This document shows, piece by piece, positions 1 to 6,262 of a stretch of DNA of 9,838 nt (position 1 is the stretch's first letter; each line of letters starts with the position of its first letter). Position numbers and translations under genes: made by a program. A model generated the notes under the pieces. That model worked only from the letters and a program-made list of their open reading frames with translations, made no database searches and was not told the DNA's origin. This stretch comes from Clostridium_AD sp051278035 (GTDB lineage Bacteria; Bacillota; Clostridia; Clostridiales; Clostridiaceae): the NCBI RefSeq assembly GCF_051278035.1, contig NZ_JBNMNU010000159.1, positions 1 to 9,838 of the forward strand. The letters run 5' to 3'.

Positions 1-124
1 CTTTGCCTAGGACTTCCTCCAGCTCACACCTCACGGTGGATACCTTGTCTTCAGCTAGTGGTTGGTAACTACAGACCCCCACAGTGGACTTTCACCACCT
101 AGTTAATTGCCATGCCTGGCACAC
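1..124 (-). mobile_element. Group II intron, bacterial class C, 5' end only (domain I), runs off the left edge
   Basis: Read on the minus strand from 124, the sequence starts GTGTGCCAGGCATGG and continues with CTAGGTGGTGAAAGTCC and, further on, GCTGGAGGAAGTCC. This matches from memory the start of class IIC introns such as the Oceanobacillus iheyensis intron (GUGUGCCCGGCAUGG, then GGGUGAGAGUCC and CUGAAGGAAGC). GUGYG is the conserved 5' splice-site consensus, so the intron-exon border is placed after position 124. The stretch is clearly more GC-rich than the DNA beside it, as expected for a structured mobile ribozyme. The 5' exon ends in a hairpin terminator, the known target preference of class C introns. 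The reverse transcriptase/maturase gene and domains II to VI would lie outside the window, so completeness and activity cannot be judged. Confidence 0.85.
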
Positions 125-160
125 TAATAAAAGCACTGTTAACCCATGTTAACAGTGCTT
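125..160 (-). terminator. Intrinsic terminator forming the 5' exon of the group II intron
   Basis: A perfect 13-bp inverted repeat (131-143 with 148-160, AAGCACTGTTAAC / GTTAACAGTGCTT) encloses a 4-base loop. On the minus strand the stem is followed by the T-rich run TTATTA and then directly by the intron's GTGTG. The T-rich side lies on the minus strand, so the terminator serves minus-strand transcription coming from the 170-500 region. Intron insertion just after the T-run is the typical class C arrangement. Confidence 0.85.
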
Positions 161-182
161 ACGATTTATAATAAACATTTAA

Positions 183-344
183 AATACTTAGATTCCAATA
201 AATTATAAATACATATGAACACGGTATTTATAAGTACTGAAGTATTCTCTATTATTAAAATCATTTTAATACTAACACCATTATGAGCAATTGCGTCCTA
301 ACAGCTCATAATATAAGATTAAAATAATTCACTCATCTTATATT
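183..344 (-). other. Cluster of inverted repeats, possible structured RNA or 3' UTR
   Basis: No protein gene is recognisable here, but there are several perfect inverted repeats in series: 310-319 with 335-344 (AATATAAGAT / ATCTTATATT, 15-base loop); 280-288 with 304-312 (ATTATGAGC / GCTCATAAT, 15-base loop); 254-261 with 263-270 (ATTAAAAT / ATTTTAAT); and 203-212 with 224-233 (TTATAAATAC / GTATTTATAA). The last is enclosed by AATACTT (183-189) and AAGTATT (240-246). The first two hairpins share bases 310-312, so they abut or compete. The run lies between a short minus-strand ORF and a minus-strand terminator, which suggests it is transcribed as RNA. AT-rich DNA yields chance repeats, so the structure is a hypothesis; no known RNA family was recognised. 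Confidence 0.4.
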
Positions 345-422
345 TTAAGAAGCTATAGAACAATTAAAATTTTTCATTAGATTTTTTCCCATGCTGGTGG
401 TAATTGACCCTATTACAAACAT
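345..422 (-). CDS. Possible 25-residue small peptide, function unknown
   Basis: A 25-codon minus-strand ORF starts ATG at 422 and ends TAA at 345. It is too short to judge by coding statistics, but it has a consensus AGGAGG (432-437) nine bases upstream of the ATG and a near-consensus promoter before that. The peptide starts MFVIGSITTS and ends NFNCSIAS. It has a single Cys near the C-terminus, few charges (three Lys), and no long hydrophobic helix or signal peptide, so it does not look like a typical type I toxin. An inverted repeat begins right after the stop codon. It could be a leader peptide, a small signalling peptide, a remnant of a larger gene, or chance. I do not recognise it. Confidence 0.35.
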   Translation of the reverse strand: MFVIGSITTSMGKNLMKNFNCSIAS

Positions 423-431
423 AATAATTGC

Positions 432-437
432 CCTCCT
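432..437 (-). promoter_or_regulatory. Ribosome binding site for the 25-codon ORF
   Basis: AGGAGG on the minus strand (CCTCCT on the given strand) lies nine bases before the ATG at 422. It is a full Shine-Dalgarno consensus in an otherwise AT-rich, apparently non-coding stretch and is the main reason to take the small ORF seriously. Confidence 0.5.
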
Positions 438-475
438 ATTTCTTAAAAATTTTTTCTGTTATATATATTGTTGTC

Positions 476-504
476 ATTTTACTATTATTTTACCGGCTTG
501 TCAA
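476..504 (-). promoter_or_regulatory. Sigma-A type promoter of the small minus-strand unit
   Basis: The -35 box TTGACA (499-504) and the -10 box TAAAAT (476-481) are separated by exactly 17 bases on the minus strand. The expected transcript start is near 469, about 47 bases before the ATG of the 25-codon ORF. The transcript would run through the inverted-repeat cluster to the terminator at 131-160, a length of roughly 340 bases. Confidence 0.65.
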
Positions 505-589
505 GTTATTACTTTCAAAAAAACTATACTTCATTTAATATTTATCTATGTGGTCAGTATTGTTACAAAGAGTAGCAAAGCTTATAAGT

Positions 590-618
590 TTGAAAGTTCA
601 GATAATTAATGGTAAAAT
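590..618 (+). promoter_or_regulatory. Sigma-A type promoter for the SDR/epimerase-like gene
   Basis: TTGAAA (590-595) and TAAAAT (613-618) are separated by 17 bases, with the start of transcription expected near 625, about 47 bases before the ATG at 672. It diverges from the minus-strand promoter at 476-504; the two -35 boxes are about 85 bases apart, so a shared regulator is possible, although no clear operator was seen. Confidence 0.6.
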
Positions 619-671
619 ACGACTAGTATCATTAGGTTATTTATAAAAACATTTATAGAAAGGGGATTAAT

Positions 672-1688
672 ATGAAAGCACTATTTATAGGTGGAACAGG
701 CACAATTAGCACTGCTATATCTAAACTTGCAATCGAAGAAAACTGGGAACTATATTTACTAAACAGAGGTAATAAAATGGACAGAGTTCCAGAAGGTGCT
801 AGGGTTATAACTGCTGATATAAACGATGAGGCCGCTGTCACGAAACTTATAGAAAATATGAACTTTGATGTAGTTGCTGATTTTATTGCATTTGAACCAT
901 TACAAATTAAGCGAGATATAAGACTTTTTAAAAGAAATACAAAACAATTTATTTTTATTAGCTCTGCATCAGCTTATCAAAAACCATTGTCATACTACGA
1001 AGTTAGCGAAAGTACTCCACTATCTAATCCATACTGGGAATATTCTCGCAGCAAAATAGCCTGCGAAGAACTACTGCTCTCAGAATATCGAAATAATAAT
1101 TTTCCCATTACGATAGTTCGTCCGAGTCACACATATAGCAAGGATAGTATCCCCGTTGCAATTCACGGTAAAAAAGGTTTTTATCAGGTTATTGATCGTA
1201 TAATGAAGGGAAAGCCCGTAATAATCCCTGGTGATGGCAGTTCCCTATGGACAGTAACGCATAACTCTGATTTTGCAAAAGCCTTTGTTGGAATTATGGG
1301 AAACAGATCCGCTCTTGGAGAGGCTGTTCAAATTACCTCTGATGAATCTTTAACCTGGAATCAAATATATGATACTATTGGAGCCGCACTTGATGTTAAG
1401 GTCGAAAAATTTCATGTATCCACGGACTTCCTAGTTAAATGTCAATCTGACTTTGAAGGAGGATTAATAGGTGATAAGTCAAACACTGTAGTTTTTAATA
1501 ACAGTAAAATTAAAAGACTTGTTCCAAGCTTTATTGCCACCACAAGATTTGATCAAGGTATTAAGATTTCCATTCAACATATACTGTCTCATCCAGAACT
1601 CCAAATTGAGGATAGTGAATTTGATCTTTTCTGTGAAAAAATAATTAGCGCACAAAAACAAGCAGTAACATATTTTGAAAATCTGTAA
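672..1688 (+). CDS. NAD(P)-binding SDR-family protein, epimerase/dehydratase-like
   Basis: This 338-residue protein has an N-terminal Rossmann fold of the extended or atypical short-chain dehydrogenase/reductase type. The dinucleotide motif GGTGTIS lies at residues 7-13, FISSASAY at about 95-102 forms the fourth strand with its Ser, and the catalytic-type YxxxK pair is YSRSK at 124-128. A VRPSHTY segment (149-155) is typical of NAD-dependent epimerase/dehydratase relatives. The C-terminal third would hold the substrate site and gives no clue to the substrate. It has no sugar-metabolism neighbours, so no reaction is assigned. The ATG at 672 is chosen because AGAAAGGGG lies just upstream at good spacing and the Rossmann motif starts within seven residues. 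The gene stands alone, with its own promoter, and converges on the membrane-protein gene 28 bases downstream. Confidence 0.85.
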   Translation: MKALFIGGTGTISTAISKLAIEENWELYLLNRGNKMDRVPEGARVITADINDEAAVTKLIENMNFDVVADFIAFEPLQIKRDIRLFKRNTKQFIFISSASAYQKPLSYYEVSESTPLSNPYWEYSRSKIACEELLLSEYRNNNFPITIVRPSHTYSKDSIPVAIHGKKGFYQVIDRIMKGKPVIIPGDGSSLWTVTHNSDFAKAFVGIMGNRSALGEAVQITSDESLTWNQIYDTIGAALDVKVEKFHVSTDFLVKCQSDFEGGLIGDKSNTVVFNNSKIKRLVPSFIATTRFDQGIKISIQHILSHPELQIEDSEFDLFCEKIISAQKQAVTYFENL

Positions 1689-1716
1689 AAAGCTATATTG
1701 AAGTTCTATATATAAG

Positions 1717-2454
1717 TCACCTTGAAATTCTACCATTTCCACTTAAAGCCAAAAGTAACTGTGATGGAAGATAGAACACCCAAATTAATAAAGAAGATAT
1801 TGTATGTAAACTTGTCATTATATAATCTGATAATGGAAAAATAACAGTTATATTAGATAAGGCTACACATGCGTCACATAAAAGAAAAAGCACCATACCG
1901 AAGACTATCATATGTTTGATTTTTGAAGTATATAAATTGTTAATTGAAGCTTTTATAGCTTTAATAACACTGCTTAGTAGACAACTAACATAAAATAATG
2001 AAATTGGTAATAAAATATTAATTTCCCCAATAAATAATATAGCTATTGCATATGCAAAAACTATAAATATAAAAACAGTAAAAATGTTTATAAGCATTAC
2101 TTTAATATTTTTATTTGTATATCTTACACAGTATATAATTTGAACCAAAGTAAAAAAAAGCACACCAATAATATAAAAATCTAATATAATTAAGCACAAG
2201 TCCGCAATTATAGTAATAAATAACCCCAACTTAAGTAATTGTCTATCTCGATCATTAACTTTATCTACATGTAAATTTTTAGTATGGAGTATTGATATCA
2301 AAAAGCAAAGTAATATACATAAATACTTTATACTTGCAGAAGTAATTATAGTTTCTACATTATAAAAGTCCATATATAAAAACATAATATATAATGTCAG
2401 TATTAATCCTACTATTAATTTAATTAGTAAACCAGTAAAAATACTATTTTTCAT
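1717..2454 (-). CDS. Integral membrane protein, probable YhhN/TMEM86 (lysoplasmalogenase-like) family
   Basis: The 245-residue protein is almost entirely hydrophobic, with about eight predicted membrane segments (roughly residues 8-27, 41-57, 75-92, 95-111, 119-142, 147-165, 183-203 and 212-236). Three regions resemble the YhhN family: LGLFITIIADLCL (76-88), GMVLFLLCDACVALSN (186-201) and YLPSQLLLALSG (228-239). Each contains a polar residue within a membrane segment (Asp85, Asp194, Gln232). Family members in animals (TMEM86) hydrolyse lysoplasmalogens; many bacterial members are uncharacterised. Clostridia make plasmalogens, so a lipid role is plausible but is inference. The start at 2454 is preceded by GGTGAT, a modest ribosome binding site. 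It is transcribed divergently from the aminopeptidase gene. The family call rests on recognition of motifs, not on a search. Confidence 0.6.
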   Translation of the reverse strand: MKNSIFTGLLIKLIVGLILTLYIMFLYMDFYNVETIITSASIKYLCILLCFLISILHTKNLHVDKVNDRDRQLLKLGLFITIIADLCLIILDFYIIGVLFFTLVQIIYCVRYTNKNIKVMLINIFTVFIFIVFAYAIAILFIGEINILLPISLFYVSCLLSSVIKAIKASINNLYTSKIKHMIVFGMVLFLLCDACVALSNITVIFPLSDYIMTSLHTISSLLIWVFYLPSQLLLALSGNGRISR

Positions 2455-2486
2455 TTAAAATCACCACTCAATAAATAATTGTTATT

Positions 2487-2492
2487 ATTATA
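2487..2492 (-). promoter_or_regulatory. Possible -10 box for the membrane-protein gene
   Basis: A perfect TATAAT on the minus strand lies 32 bases before the ATG at 2454. No good -35 hexamer is visible at 16 to 18 bases upstream, so this is a weak call in AT-rich DNA. The 89-base gap must also hold the promoter of the divergent aminopeptidase gene, which I could not place. Confidence 0.35.
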
Positions 2493-2543
2493 CTATTTTG
2501 TCATAAAAAAATAATTTTATACGCTTGAAAGGAGAAATTATAA

Positions 2544-3671
2544 ATGGCTGATCAAAGACTTAACAAACTTGCAAAGCTTCTTGTCAATTATTCTACCCAA
2601 GTTAAACCTGGTGATTTTGTATTTGTATGTTGTGATGAGGTTGCAACCCCATGGATGATAGAGGTAGTAAAGGAAGCTGTGAAGGCCGGTGCTAATGTAG
2701 AAACCGCACTTTTTTCACAGGAAGTGTCAGAAATAAAACTTAAATACAGCAGTGAAGAGCAGTTACTTCAGGAAAACGTGCTTATGAAAACTATGCTTGA
2801 TAAGGCGGACGTATGGATTTCAGCCTGGGGAAATAGAAATACAAAAACAAATTCAAGAATCGATGCATACAGACTTCAGATGTCCTCTAAAGGTGCTGCA
2901 AGCTGGAGAAAGATATACTCTGAAAAAATGGGTAATGGTTCACTAAGATGGTGTGGCACACAATTTCCTACTTATTCTGATGCTCAGGAAGCTTCAATGA
3001 GTTTTAGCGATTATCAGGACTTTGTTTATGGTGCTGGATTACTTGATGCTGAAAATCCTGCAAAAGAGTGGAAAAAGATAAGTGATGAGCAAGAAAGATG
3101 GATTAAATATCTTGATACTAAGAAAAGCTTACAATTCATTTCTGTAGGAACAGATATCAAAGTAAATGTAGATGGAAGAAAGTGGATAAACTGTGATGGA
3201 AAAGTAAACTTCCCAGACGGAGAGATATTTACCTCTCCTGTTGAAGATGGAGTTAATGGAATAATTACTTTTAGTTTTCCAGGAATATATATGGGAAAAG
3301 AAATAGAAGGAATAGTTTTAGAAATTGAAAGCGGAAAGGTGGTAAAAGCAACAGCCACAAAAGGAGAAGAACTCCTTAAAGCTCTTCTTGAAACTGATGA
3401 AGGCGCCTGCAGATTTGGGGAAATAGCTATAGGAACAAACTATGGCATTAAAGATTTTACAAAAAATATGCTTTTCGATGAAAAAATTGGTGGAACAGTT
3501 CATATGGCTATTGGAGATTCAATGCCTGAAGCCGGTGGATTAAATAGATCTACTATTCACTGGGATATGCTTTGTAATATGAGAAATGGTGGAAAGATTT
3601 TTGCTGATGGTGAATTATTCTATGAAAATGGAGCGTTTCTTTTGGCAATACTAGAAAATTATAATTTATAA
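2544..3671 (+). CDS. Metallo-aminopeptidase, peptidase family M29 (AmpS/PepS/aminopeptidase T type)
   Basis: This 375-residue cytoplasmic enzyme would remove N-terminal amino acids from peptides using a two-metal centre. Family-typical stretches are VKPGDFVFV near residues 20-28, NFPDGEIFTSP (222-232), FGEIAIGTNYGI (291-302), GGTVHMAIG (316-324) and STIHWDML (336-343). The expected metal ligands are present: Glu227, Glu293, His320, His339 and Asp341. The length fits the family (about 370 to 410), so the gene appears intact. The ATG at 2544 has AAAGGAG upstream at nine-base spacing. It stands alone between a divergent membrane-protein gene and a pentapeptide-repeat gene with its own promoter. 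A housekeeping role in peptide turnover is likely. Related names are ampS or pepS; the exact member cannot be chosen from sequence alone. Confidence 0.92.
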   Translation: MADQRLNKLAKLLVNYSTQVKPGDFVFVCCDEVATPWMIEVVKEAVKAGANVETALFSQEVSEIKLKYSSEEQLLQENVLMKTMLDKADVWISAWGNRNTKTNSRIDAYRLQMSSKGAASWRKIYSEKMGNGSLRWCGTQFPTYSDAQEASMSFSDYQDFVYGAGLLDAENPAKEWKKISDEQERWIKYLDTKKSLQFISVGTDIKVNVDGRKWINCDGKVNFPDGEIFTSPVEDGVNGIITFSFPGIYMGKEIEGIVLEIESGKVVKATATKGEELLKALLETDEGACRFGEIAIGTNYGIKDFTKNMLFDEKIGGTVHMAIGDSMPEAGGLNRSTIHWDMLCNMRNGGKIFADGELFYENGAFLLAILENYNL

Positions 3672-3716
3672 TACTCATATACCTCTTGATAAATTGAATT
3701 TTCATTAAATAAAGTA

Positions 3717-3745
3717 TTGACTTTTATTCAAATTGTGTATAGTAT
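3717..3745 (+). promoter_or_regulatory. Sigma-A type promoter for the pentapeptide-repeat gene
   Basis: TTGACT (3717-3722) and TAGTAT (3740-3745) are separated by 17 bases. The transcript would start near 3752 and give a leader of about 50 bases that includes the hairpin at 3772-3790. The gene therefore seems to be transcribed on its own rather than with the aminopeptidase. Confidence 0.65.
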
Positions 3746-3771
3746 TTAAAATGAAATATCAACATAAGAAA

Positions 3772-3790
3772 GGCAAATTTATAATTTGCC
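3772..3790 (+). promoter_or_regulatory. Leader hairpin directly before the ribosome binding site
   Basis: The perfect 8-bp inverted repeat GGCAAATT / AATTTGCC with a 3-base loop ends at 3790, two bases before the Shine-Dalgarno GGAGG (3793-3797) of the pentapeptide-repeat gene. It could stabilise the 5' end of the mRNA or be an operator for a dimeric regulator; the sequence does not decide between these. Confidence 0.45.
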
Positions 3791-3802
3791 ATGGAGGTAA
3801 AA

Positions 3803-4444
3803 ATGGCTAAGAATCGTAGTGTTAAGGGTAATTTTGTTTATAACAATATAGAGAAAACAGGTAAGAATTTTATGTATAAAAATCTTGAGAGAAGTAATTG
3901 CTATAACAGTGATTTTTCAGACTCAAATTTTAATTTTGTAAGTTTTCGCGGAGCACACTTTAAATCATGTATTTTTTTAGAGTGTACTTTTAAATGGGCT
4001 GAATTCATTGGAACGAATCTAAAAGATAGTGATTTTGAAGGTGCTATATTTGAAAATGCTATATTTGATTCTGTAAATTTAGATGGTGCGAATTTCGAAG
4101 ATGTAGAATTTAAAAACACTATATTTTTGGGGACTGATGTCACAAAAGCTAAAAATTTTGATATTAAAAACCCTGGGGTTAAAGTTTTAACTGAAATGCC
4201 TGAGCTTGAAATCAGTGAAGATCTTCGATTCGCTGTTGTGAATGTTATGAAAAACAAATATGTAAAATCTGCAAGGGTTCTTGATACAAAAAATGGTACC
4301 ATTAACGTAATAAGTTTAATGATACTCTTAAAAAATTTTGATGAACAAACATTAATTAAAGGGTTAAATATGATTCATGAAGACCTAAATTGTGATTTTT
4401 ACACATTAAGTTATATAATTAAGTTTATAAAAAATAATATGTAA
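3803..4444 (+). CDS. Pentapeptide-repeat protein with a C-terminal non-repeat domain
   Basis: From the ATG at 3803 the protein has 213 residues. Residues about 21-118 form roughly 19 consecutive pentapeptide repeats of the A(D/N)(L/F)xx type, with Phe mostly at the centre and Ala/Ser/Cys/Val/Thr two before it, for example SDFSD, VSFRG, AEFIG, TNLKD and ANFED. Such repeats fold as a right-handed quadrilateral beta-helix; about five coils are expected. Residues 119-213 are not repeats, look mainly helical (EDLRFAVVNVMKNKY, NVISLMILLKNF) and match no domain I recognise. No signal peptide or membrane segment is seen, so it is probably cytoplasmic. An earlier in-frame ATG at 3791 is unlikely because it overlaps the GGAGG that serves 3803. 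Some family members (Qnr, MfpA) protect DNA gyrase, but most have no known role and none is claimed here. Confidence 0.88.
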   Translation: MAKNRSVKGNFVYNNIEKTGKNFMYKNLERSNCYNSDFSDSNFNFVSFRGAHFKSCIFLECTFKWAEFIGTNLKDSDFEGAIFENAIFDSVNLDGANFEDVEFKNTIFLGTDVTKAKNFDIKNPGVKVLTEMPELEISEDLRFAVVNVMKNKYVKSARVLDTKNGTINVISLMILLKNFDEQTLIKGLNMIHEDLNCDFYTLSYIIKFIKNNM

Positions 4445-4486
4445 AAACAATGAGCCTCAACAATAAATTGCTGAGGCTCATTGTTT
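4445..4486. terminator. Bidirectional intrinsic terminator between converging genes
   Basis: A perfect 15-bp inverted repeat (4445-4459 with 4472-4486, core TGAGCCTCA / TGAGGCTCA) encloses a 12-base loop. It begins one base after the pentapeptide-repeat stop codon and ends three bases before the aroQ stop. On the minus strand the stem runs into TTGTTTTTAC, a good U-tract that ends the aro operon; on the plus strand the tract TTGTTTCACTT is weaker. Confidence 0.9.
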
Positions 4487-4489
4487 CAC

Positions 4490-4930
4490 TTACCGAGGCT
4501 TTAATATGCTGTTCACAAAAGCATTTAATGCCATTGTGTATCCATAAACACCAAAACCACAAAGTTGCCCTATACAAGCTGGAGCTGTAACTGAGGTTTT
4601 TCTAAATTCTTCCCTCGCATGTATGTTACTTATATGTACCTCAACAGTTGGGATTGCCACAGCCTTTAGTGCATCATAAATTGCAATGCTATAATGTGTA
4701 TAAGCACCTGGGTTTATTATGATGCCATCATATTTAGAATAGGCATCTTGTATAAAATTAATAAGTTCTCCTTCTATATTACTCTGAACTATATTTAGTT
4801 CTATAGATAGGTCTTTTGATATCTCATATAAATTATCACACATTTGTTTGTAATTAGTGTTACCATATACATTCACTTCTCTAATTCCTAAAAAATTAAT
4901 ATTGGGTCCATTTATAATTAATATTTTCAT
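4490..4930 (-). CDS. aroQ: 3-dehydroquinate dehydratase, type II
   Basis: The enzyme converts 3-dehydroquinate to 3-dehydroshikimate, step 3 of the shikimate pathway, and in this family forms a dodecamer. All signature motifs are present in 146 residues: NGPNINFLGIRE (7-18), catalytic Tyr22 in VYG, QSNIEGELI (49-57), NPGAYTHYS (73-81), the VEVHISNIHAREEFR stretch (96-110, with His99 and Arg110) and a GFGVYGY segment near the end. Length and motifs fit an intact type II enzyme. It is the last gene of the minus-strand operon, starting four bases after the aroK stop. Its GAGGTGA ribosome binding site includes that TGA stop, so its translation is probably coupled to aroK. The terminator follows at once. 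Confidence 0.96.
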   Translation of the reverse strand: MKILIINGPNINFLGIREVNVYGNTNYKQMCDNLYEISKDLSIELNIVQSNIEGELINFIQDAYSKYDGIIINPGAYTHYSIAIYDALKAVAIPTVEVHISNIHAREEFRKTSVTAPACIGQLCGFGVYGYTMALNAFVNSILKPR

Positions 4931-4934
4931 AACT

Positions 4935-5432
4935 TCACCTCAAAATATTTAATATTTCATCTACGGTCTCTTTTATACTTTCCTTATTTTTTATTTCATA
5001 ATCACAGTATTTTTTATAAAGTGGAAGTCGCTGCTCATATAATTCATATATTTTAGACACATCTGCTGATAAAAGTGGGCGACTGGTAACATCAATATCA
5101 CCTACTATCCCCTGTATATTTCTATTTAAAAATAGTACAATGGAATTGTCTAGGAAAAGCTCCATGTTTTTATGTGTTTTAACCACTCCACCCCCAGTAG
5201 ATATCACCTTACGACCACACTTGTTTATAATTTTATCTAGCGCCAAGCTCTCTATTTTTCTAAAATATTCTTCCCCTTGTATAAATATATCTGTTATGCT
5301 TTTTTCTTGTTCTTTTTCTATATACATATCCACATCATAAAATGGTAATTGAAGTGTTTCAGCTAAAATATCTCCTATTGTCGTTTTTCCACAACCAGTT
5401 ATGCCTATAAGTACTATGTTCTTACCATCCAT
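4935..5432 (-). CDS. aroK: Shikimate kinase
   Basis: Shikimate kinase transfers phosphate from ATP to shikimate, step 5 of the pathway. With the ATG at 5432 the protein is 165 residues, the usual length. It shows the P-loop GITGCGKTT (10-18, Lys16), the shikimate-binding DVD (33-35), Arg58 in YFRKIES, TGGGVV (79-84), SRPLL of the lid (117-121) and Arg135 in EQRLPLY. A longer reading from a GTG at 5462 would add ten residues before the conserved start but has no ribosome binding site; GGAG lies ten bases upstream of 5432. The gene starts seven bases after the aroE stop, and its GGAG sits in the last codon of aroE, which suggests coupled translation. Confidence 0.95.
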   Translation of the reverse strand: MDGKNIVLIGITGCGKTTIGDILAETLQLPFYDVDMYIEKEQEKSITDIFIQGEEYFRKIESLALDKIINKCGRKVISTGGGVVKTHKNMELFLDNSIVLFLNRNIQGIVGDIDVTSRPLLSADVSKIYELYEQRLPLYKKYCDYEIKNKESIKETVDEILNILR

Positions 5433-5439
5433 ATAATTT

Positions 5440-6246
5440 CTACTCCAATTTCTCATAAACACTATTTATGATTTTATTACTTATTTTTATATCATGCCAT
5501 AGTTCCTGAGCACATACTGCTTGCCCAATAAGCATATATAAACCATTAACAGCTTTCATATCCAGCTGCTTTGCATACTTTAAAAACAAAGTTTCTTTTG
5601 GATTATATATCAGATCAATGGCTGTAGAAAATTTATCTATATCACTTTTTTCTACTGGACAGTTATCTACATTTGGATACATCCCACACGGTGTACAGTT
5701 TATAATAAGATCCTTATCATGCATGCGTGAAACCTCCTCGTAGGATATAATGTTATATTCCTTGTTGTTATGTATATCTTTTATTTTATTAGCCCCTCTA
5801 CTCACAACTGTTATTTCACCGATTTCACTATCTATAAGATATTGTATCACTGCCTTGGCAGCTCCACCACTACCTAGAACGACTGCTTTTTTCATCTTAA
5901 TATCTATATTGTTTTTAGTAAGCATCATACCAAACCCAGCATAATCTGTATTATATCCAATGCTTTTCTTATCTTTAAAACAAATTGTGTTTACGGCTCC
6001 AATTTTCTTTGCTTCACTCGTGATTTCATCTAAAGATTTCATAATTACTTTTTTATAGGGAATTGTGACGTTTATACCGCCTACCCCTATATTTTTAAAT
6101 TTATTTATAGTGTTTTCAACTTCTTCCTTTTCAATCTCAAACAATTCATAATTTCCCTCTATATTTAACTCCGTAAAAATTATTGAATGTATGAGAGGAG
6201 AAATGCTATGTTTTAAGCTTTCACCCAAAAGTCCATATAATCCCAT
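5440..6246 (-). CDS. aroE: Shikimate dehydrogenase (NADP-dependent)
   Basis: The enzyme reduces 3-dehydroshikimate to shikimate, step 4 of the pathway. The 268-residue protein carries the family pattern: SLKHSISPLIHS (10-21) binds shikimate, NVTIPYKK (59-66) holds the catalytic Lys65, AVNT has Asn86, NTDYAGF has Asp101, VLGSGGAAKA (123-132) is the nucleotide loop, NCTPCGMYP (183-191) and NGLYMLIGQA (234-243) complete the site. The ATG at 6246 is chosen over an in-frame start 14 codons upstream because AGGAGGTGA lies six bases before it and the conserved region begins at once; the longer reading would also overlap pheA. The gap from pheA is 16 bases. It is a typical stand-alone AroE, not a fusion. 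Confidence 0.95.
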   Translation of the reverse strand: MGLYGLLGESLKHSISPLIHSIIFTELNIEGNYELFEIEKEEVENTINKFKNIGVGGINVTIPYKKVIMKSLDEITSEAKKIGAVNTICFKDKKSIGYNTDYAGFGMMLTKNNIDIKMKKAVVLGSGGAAKAVIQYLIDSEIGEITVVSRGANKIKDIHNNKEYNIISYEEVSRMHDKDLIINCTPCGMYPNVDNCPVEKSDIDKFSTAIDLIYNPKETLFLKYAKQLDMKAVNGLYMLIGQAVCAQELWHDIKISNKIINSVYEKLE

Positions 6247-6262
6247 AAATTTCACCTCCTCC

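Noticed and set aside
1..124. A protein-coding reading of the GC-rich left end
   Set aside because: Short open readings occur, but the stretch matches the 5' domain of a class IIC intron on the minus strand, and the plus-strand frames are broken by stops.
391..609. A plus-strand 72-codon ORF with hydrophobic stretches
   Set aside because: It has no ribosome binding site before its ATG, its composition simply reflects AT-rich DNA, and it lies opposite the better supported minus-strand promoter, ribosome binding site and small ORF.
1689..1716. A terminator between the SDR gene and the converging membrane-protein gene
   Set aside because: Only a weak AT-only pairing (TATAT/ATATA) is present in the 28 bases; it is not strong enough to call.
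1479..1742. A minus-strand ORF of 87 codons overlapping the end of the SDR gene
   Set aside because: It is a shadow of the SDR gene and of the following membrane-protein gene, with no family resemblance.
3901..4302. A minus-strand ORF of 133 codons opposite the pentapeptide-repeat gene
   Set aside because: Its repetitive Ser/Phe-rich composition comes from the antisense of the pentapeptide repeats; no independent start signal is seen.
5433..5462. N-terminal extension of aroK from a GTG start at 5462
   Set aside because: There is no ribosome binding site for the GTG, it would overlap aroE by 23 bases, and the conserved protein begins at the ATG at 5432 with GGAG upstream.
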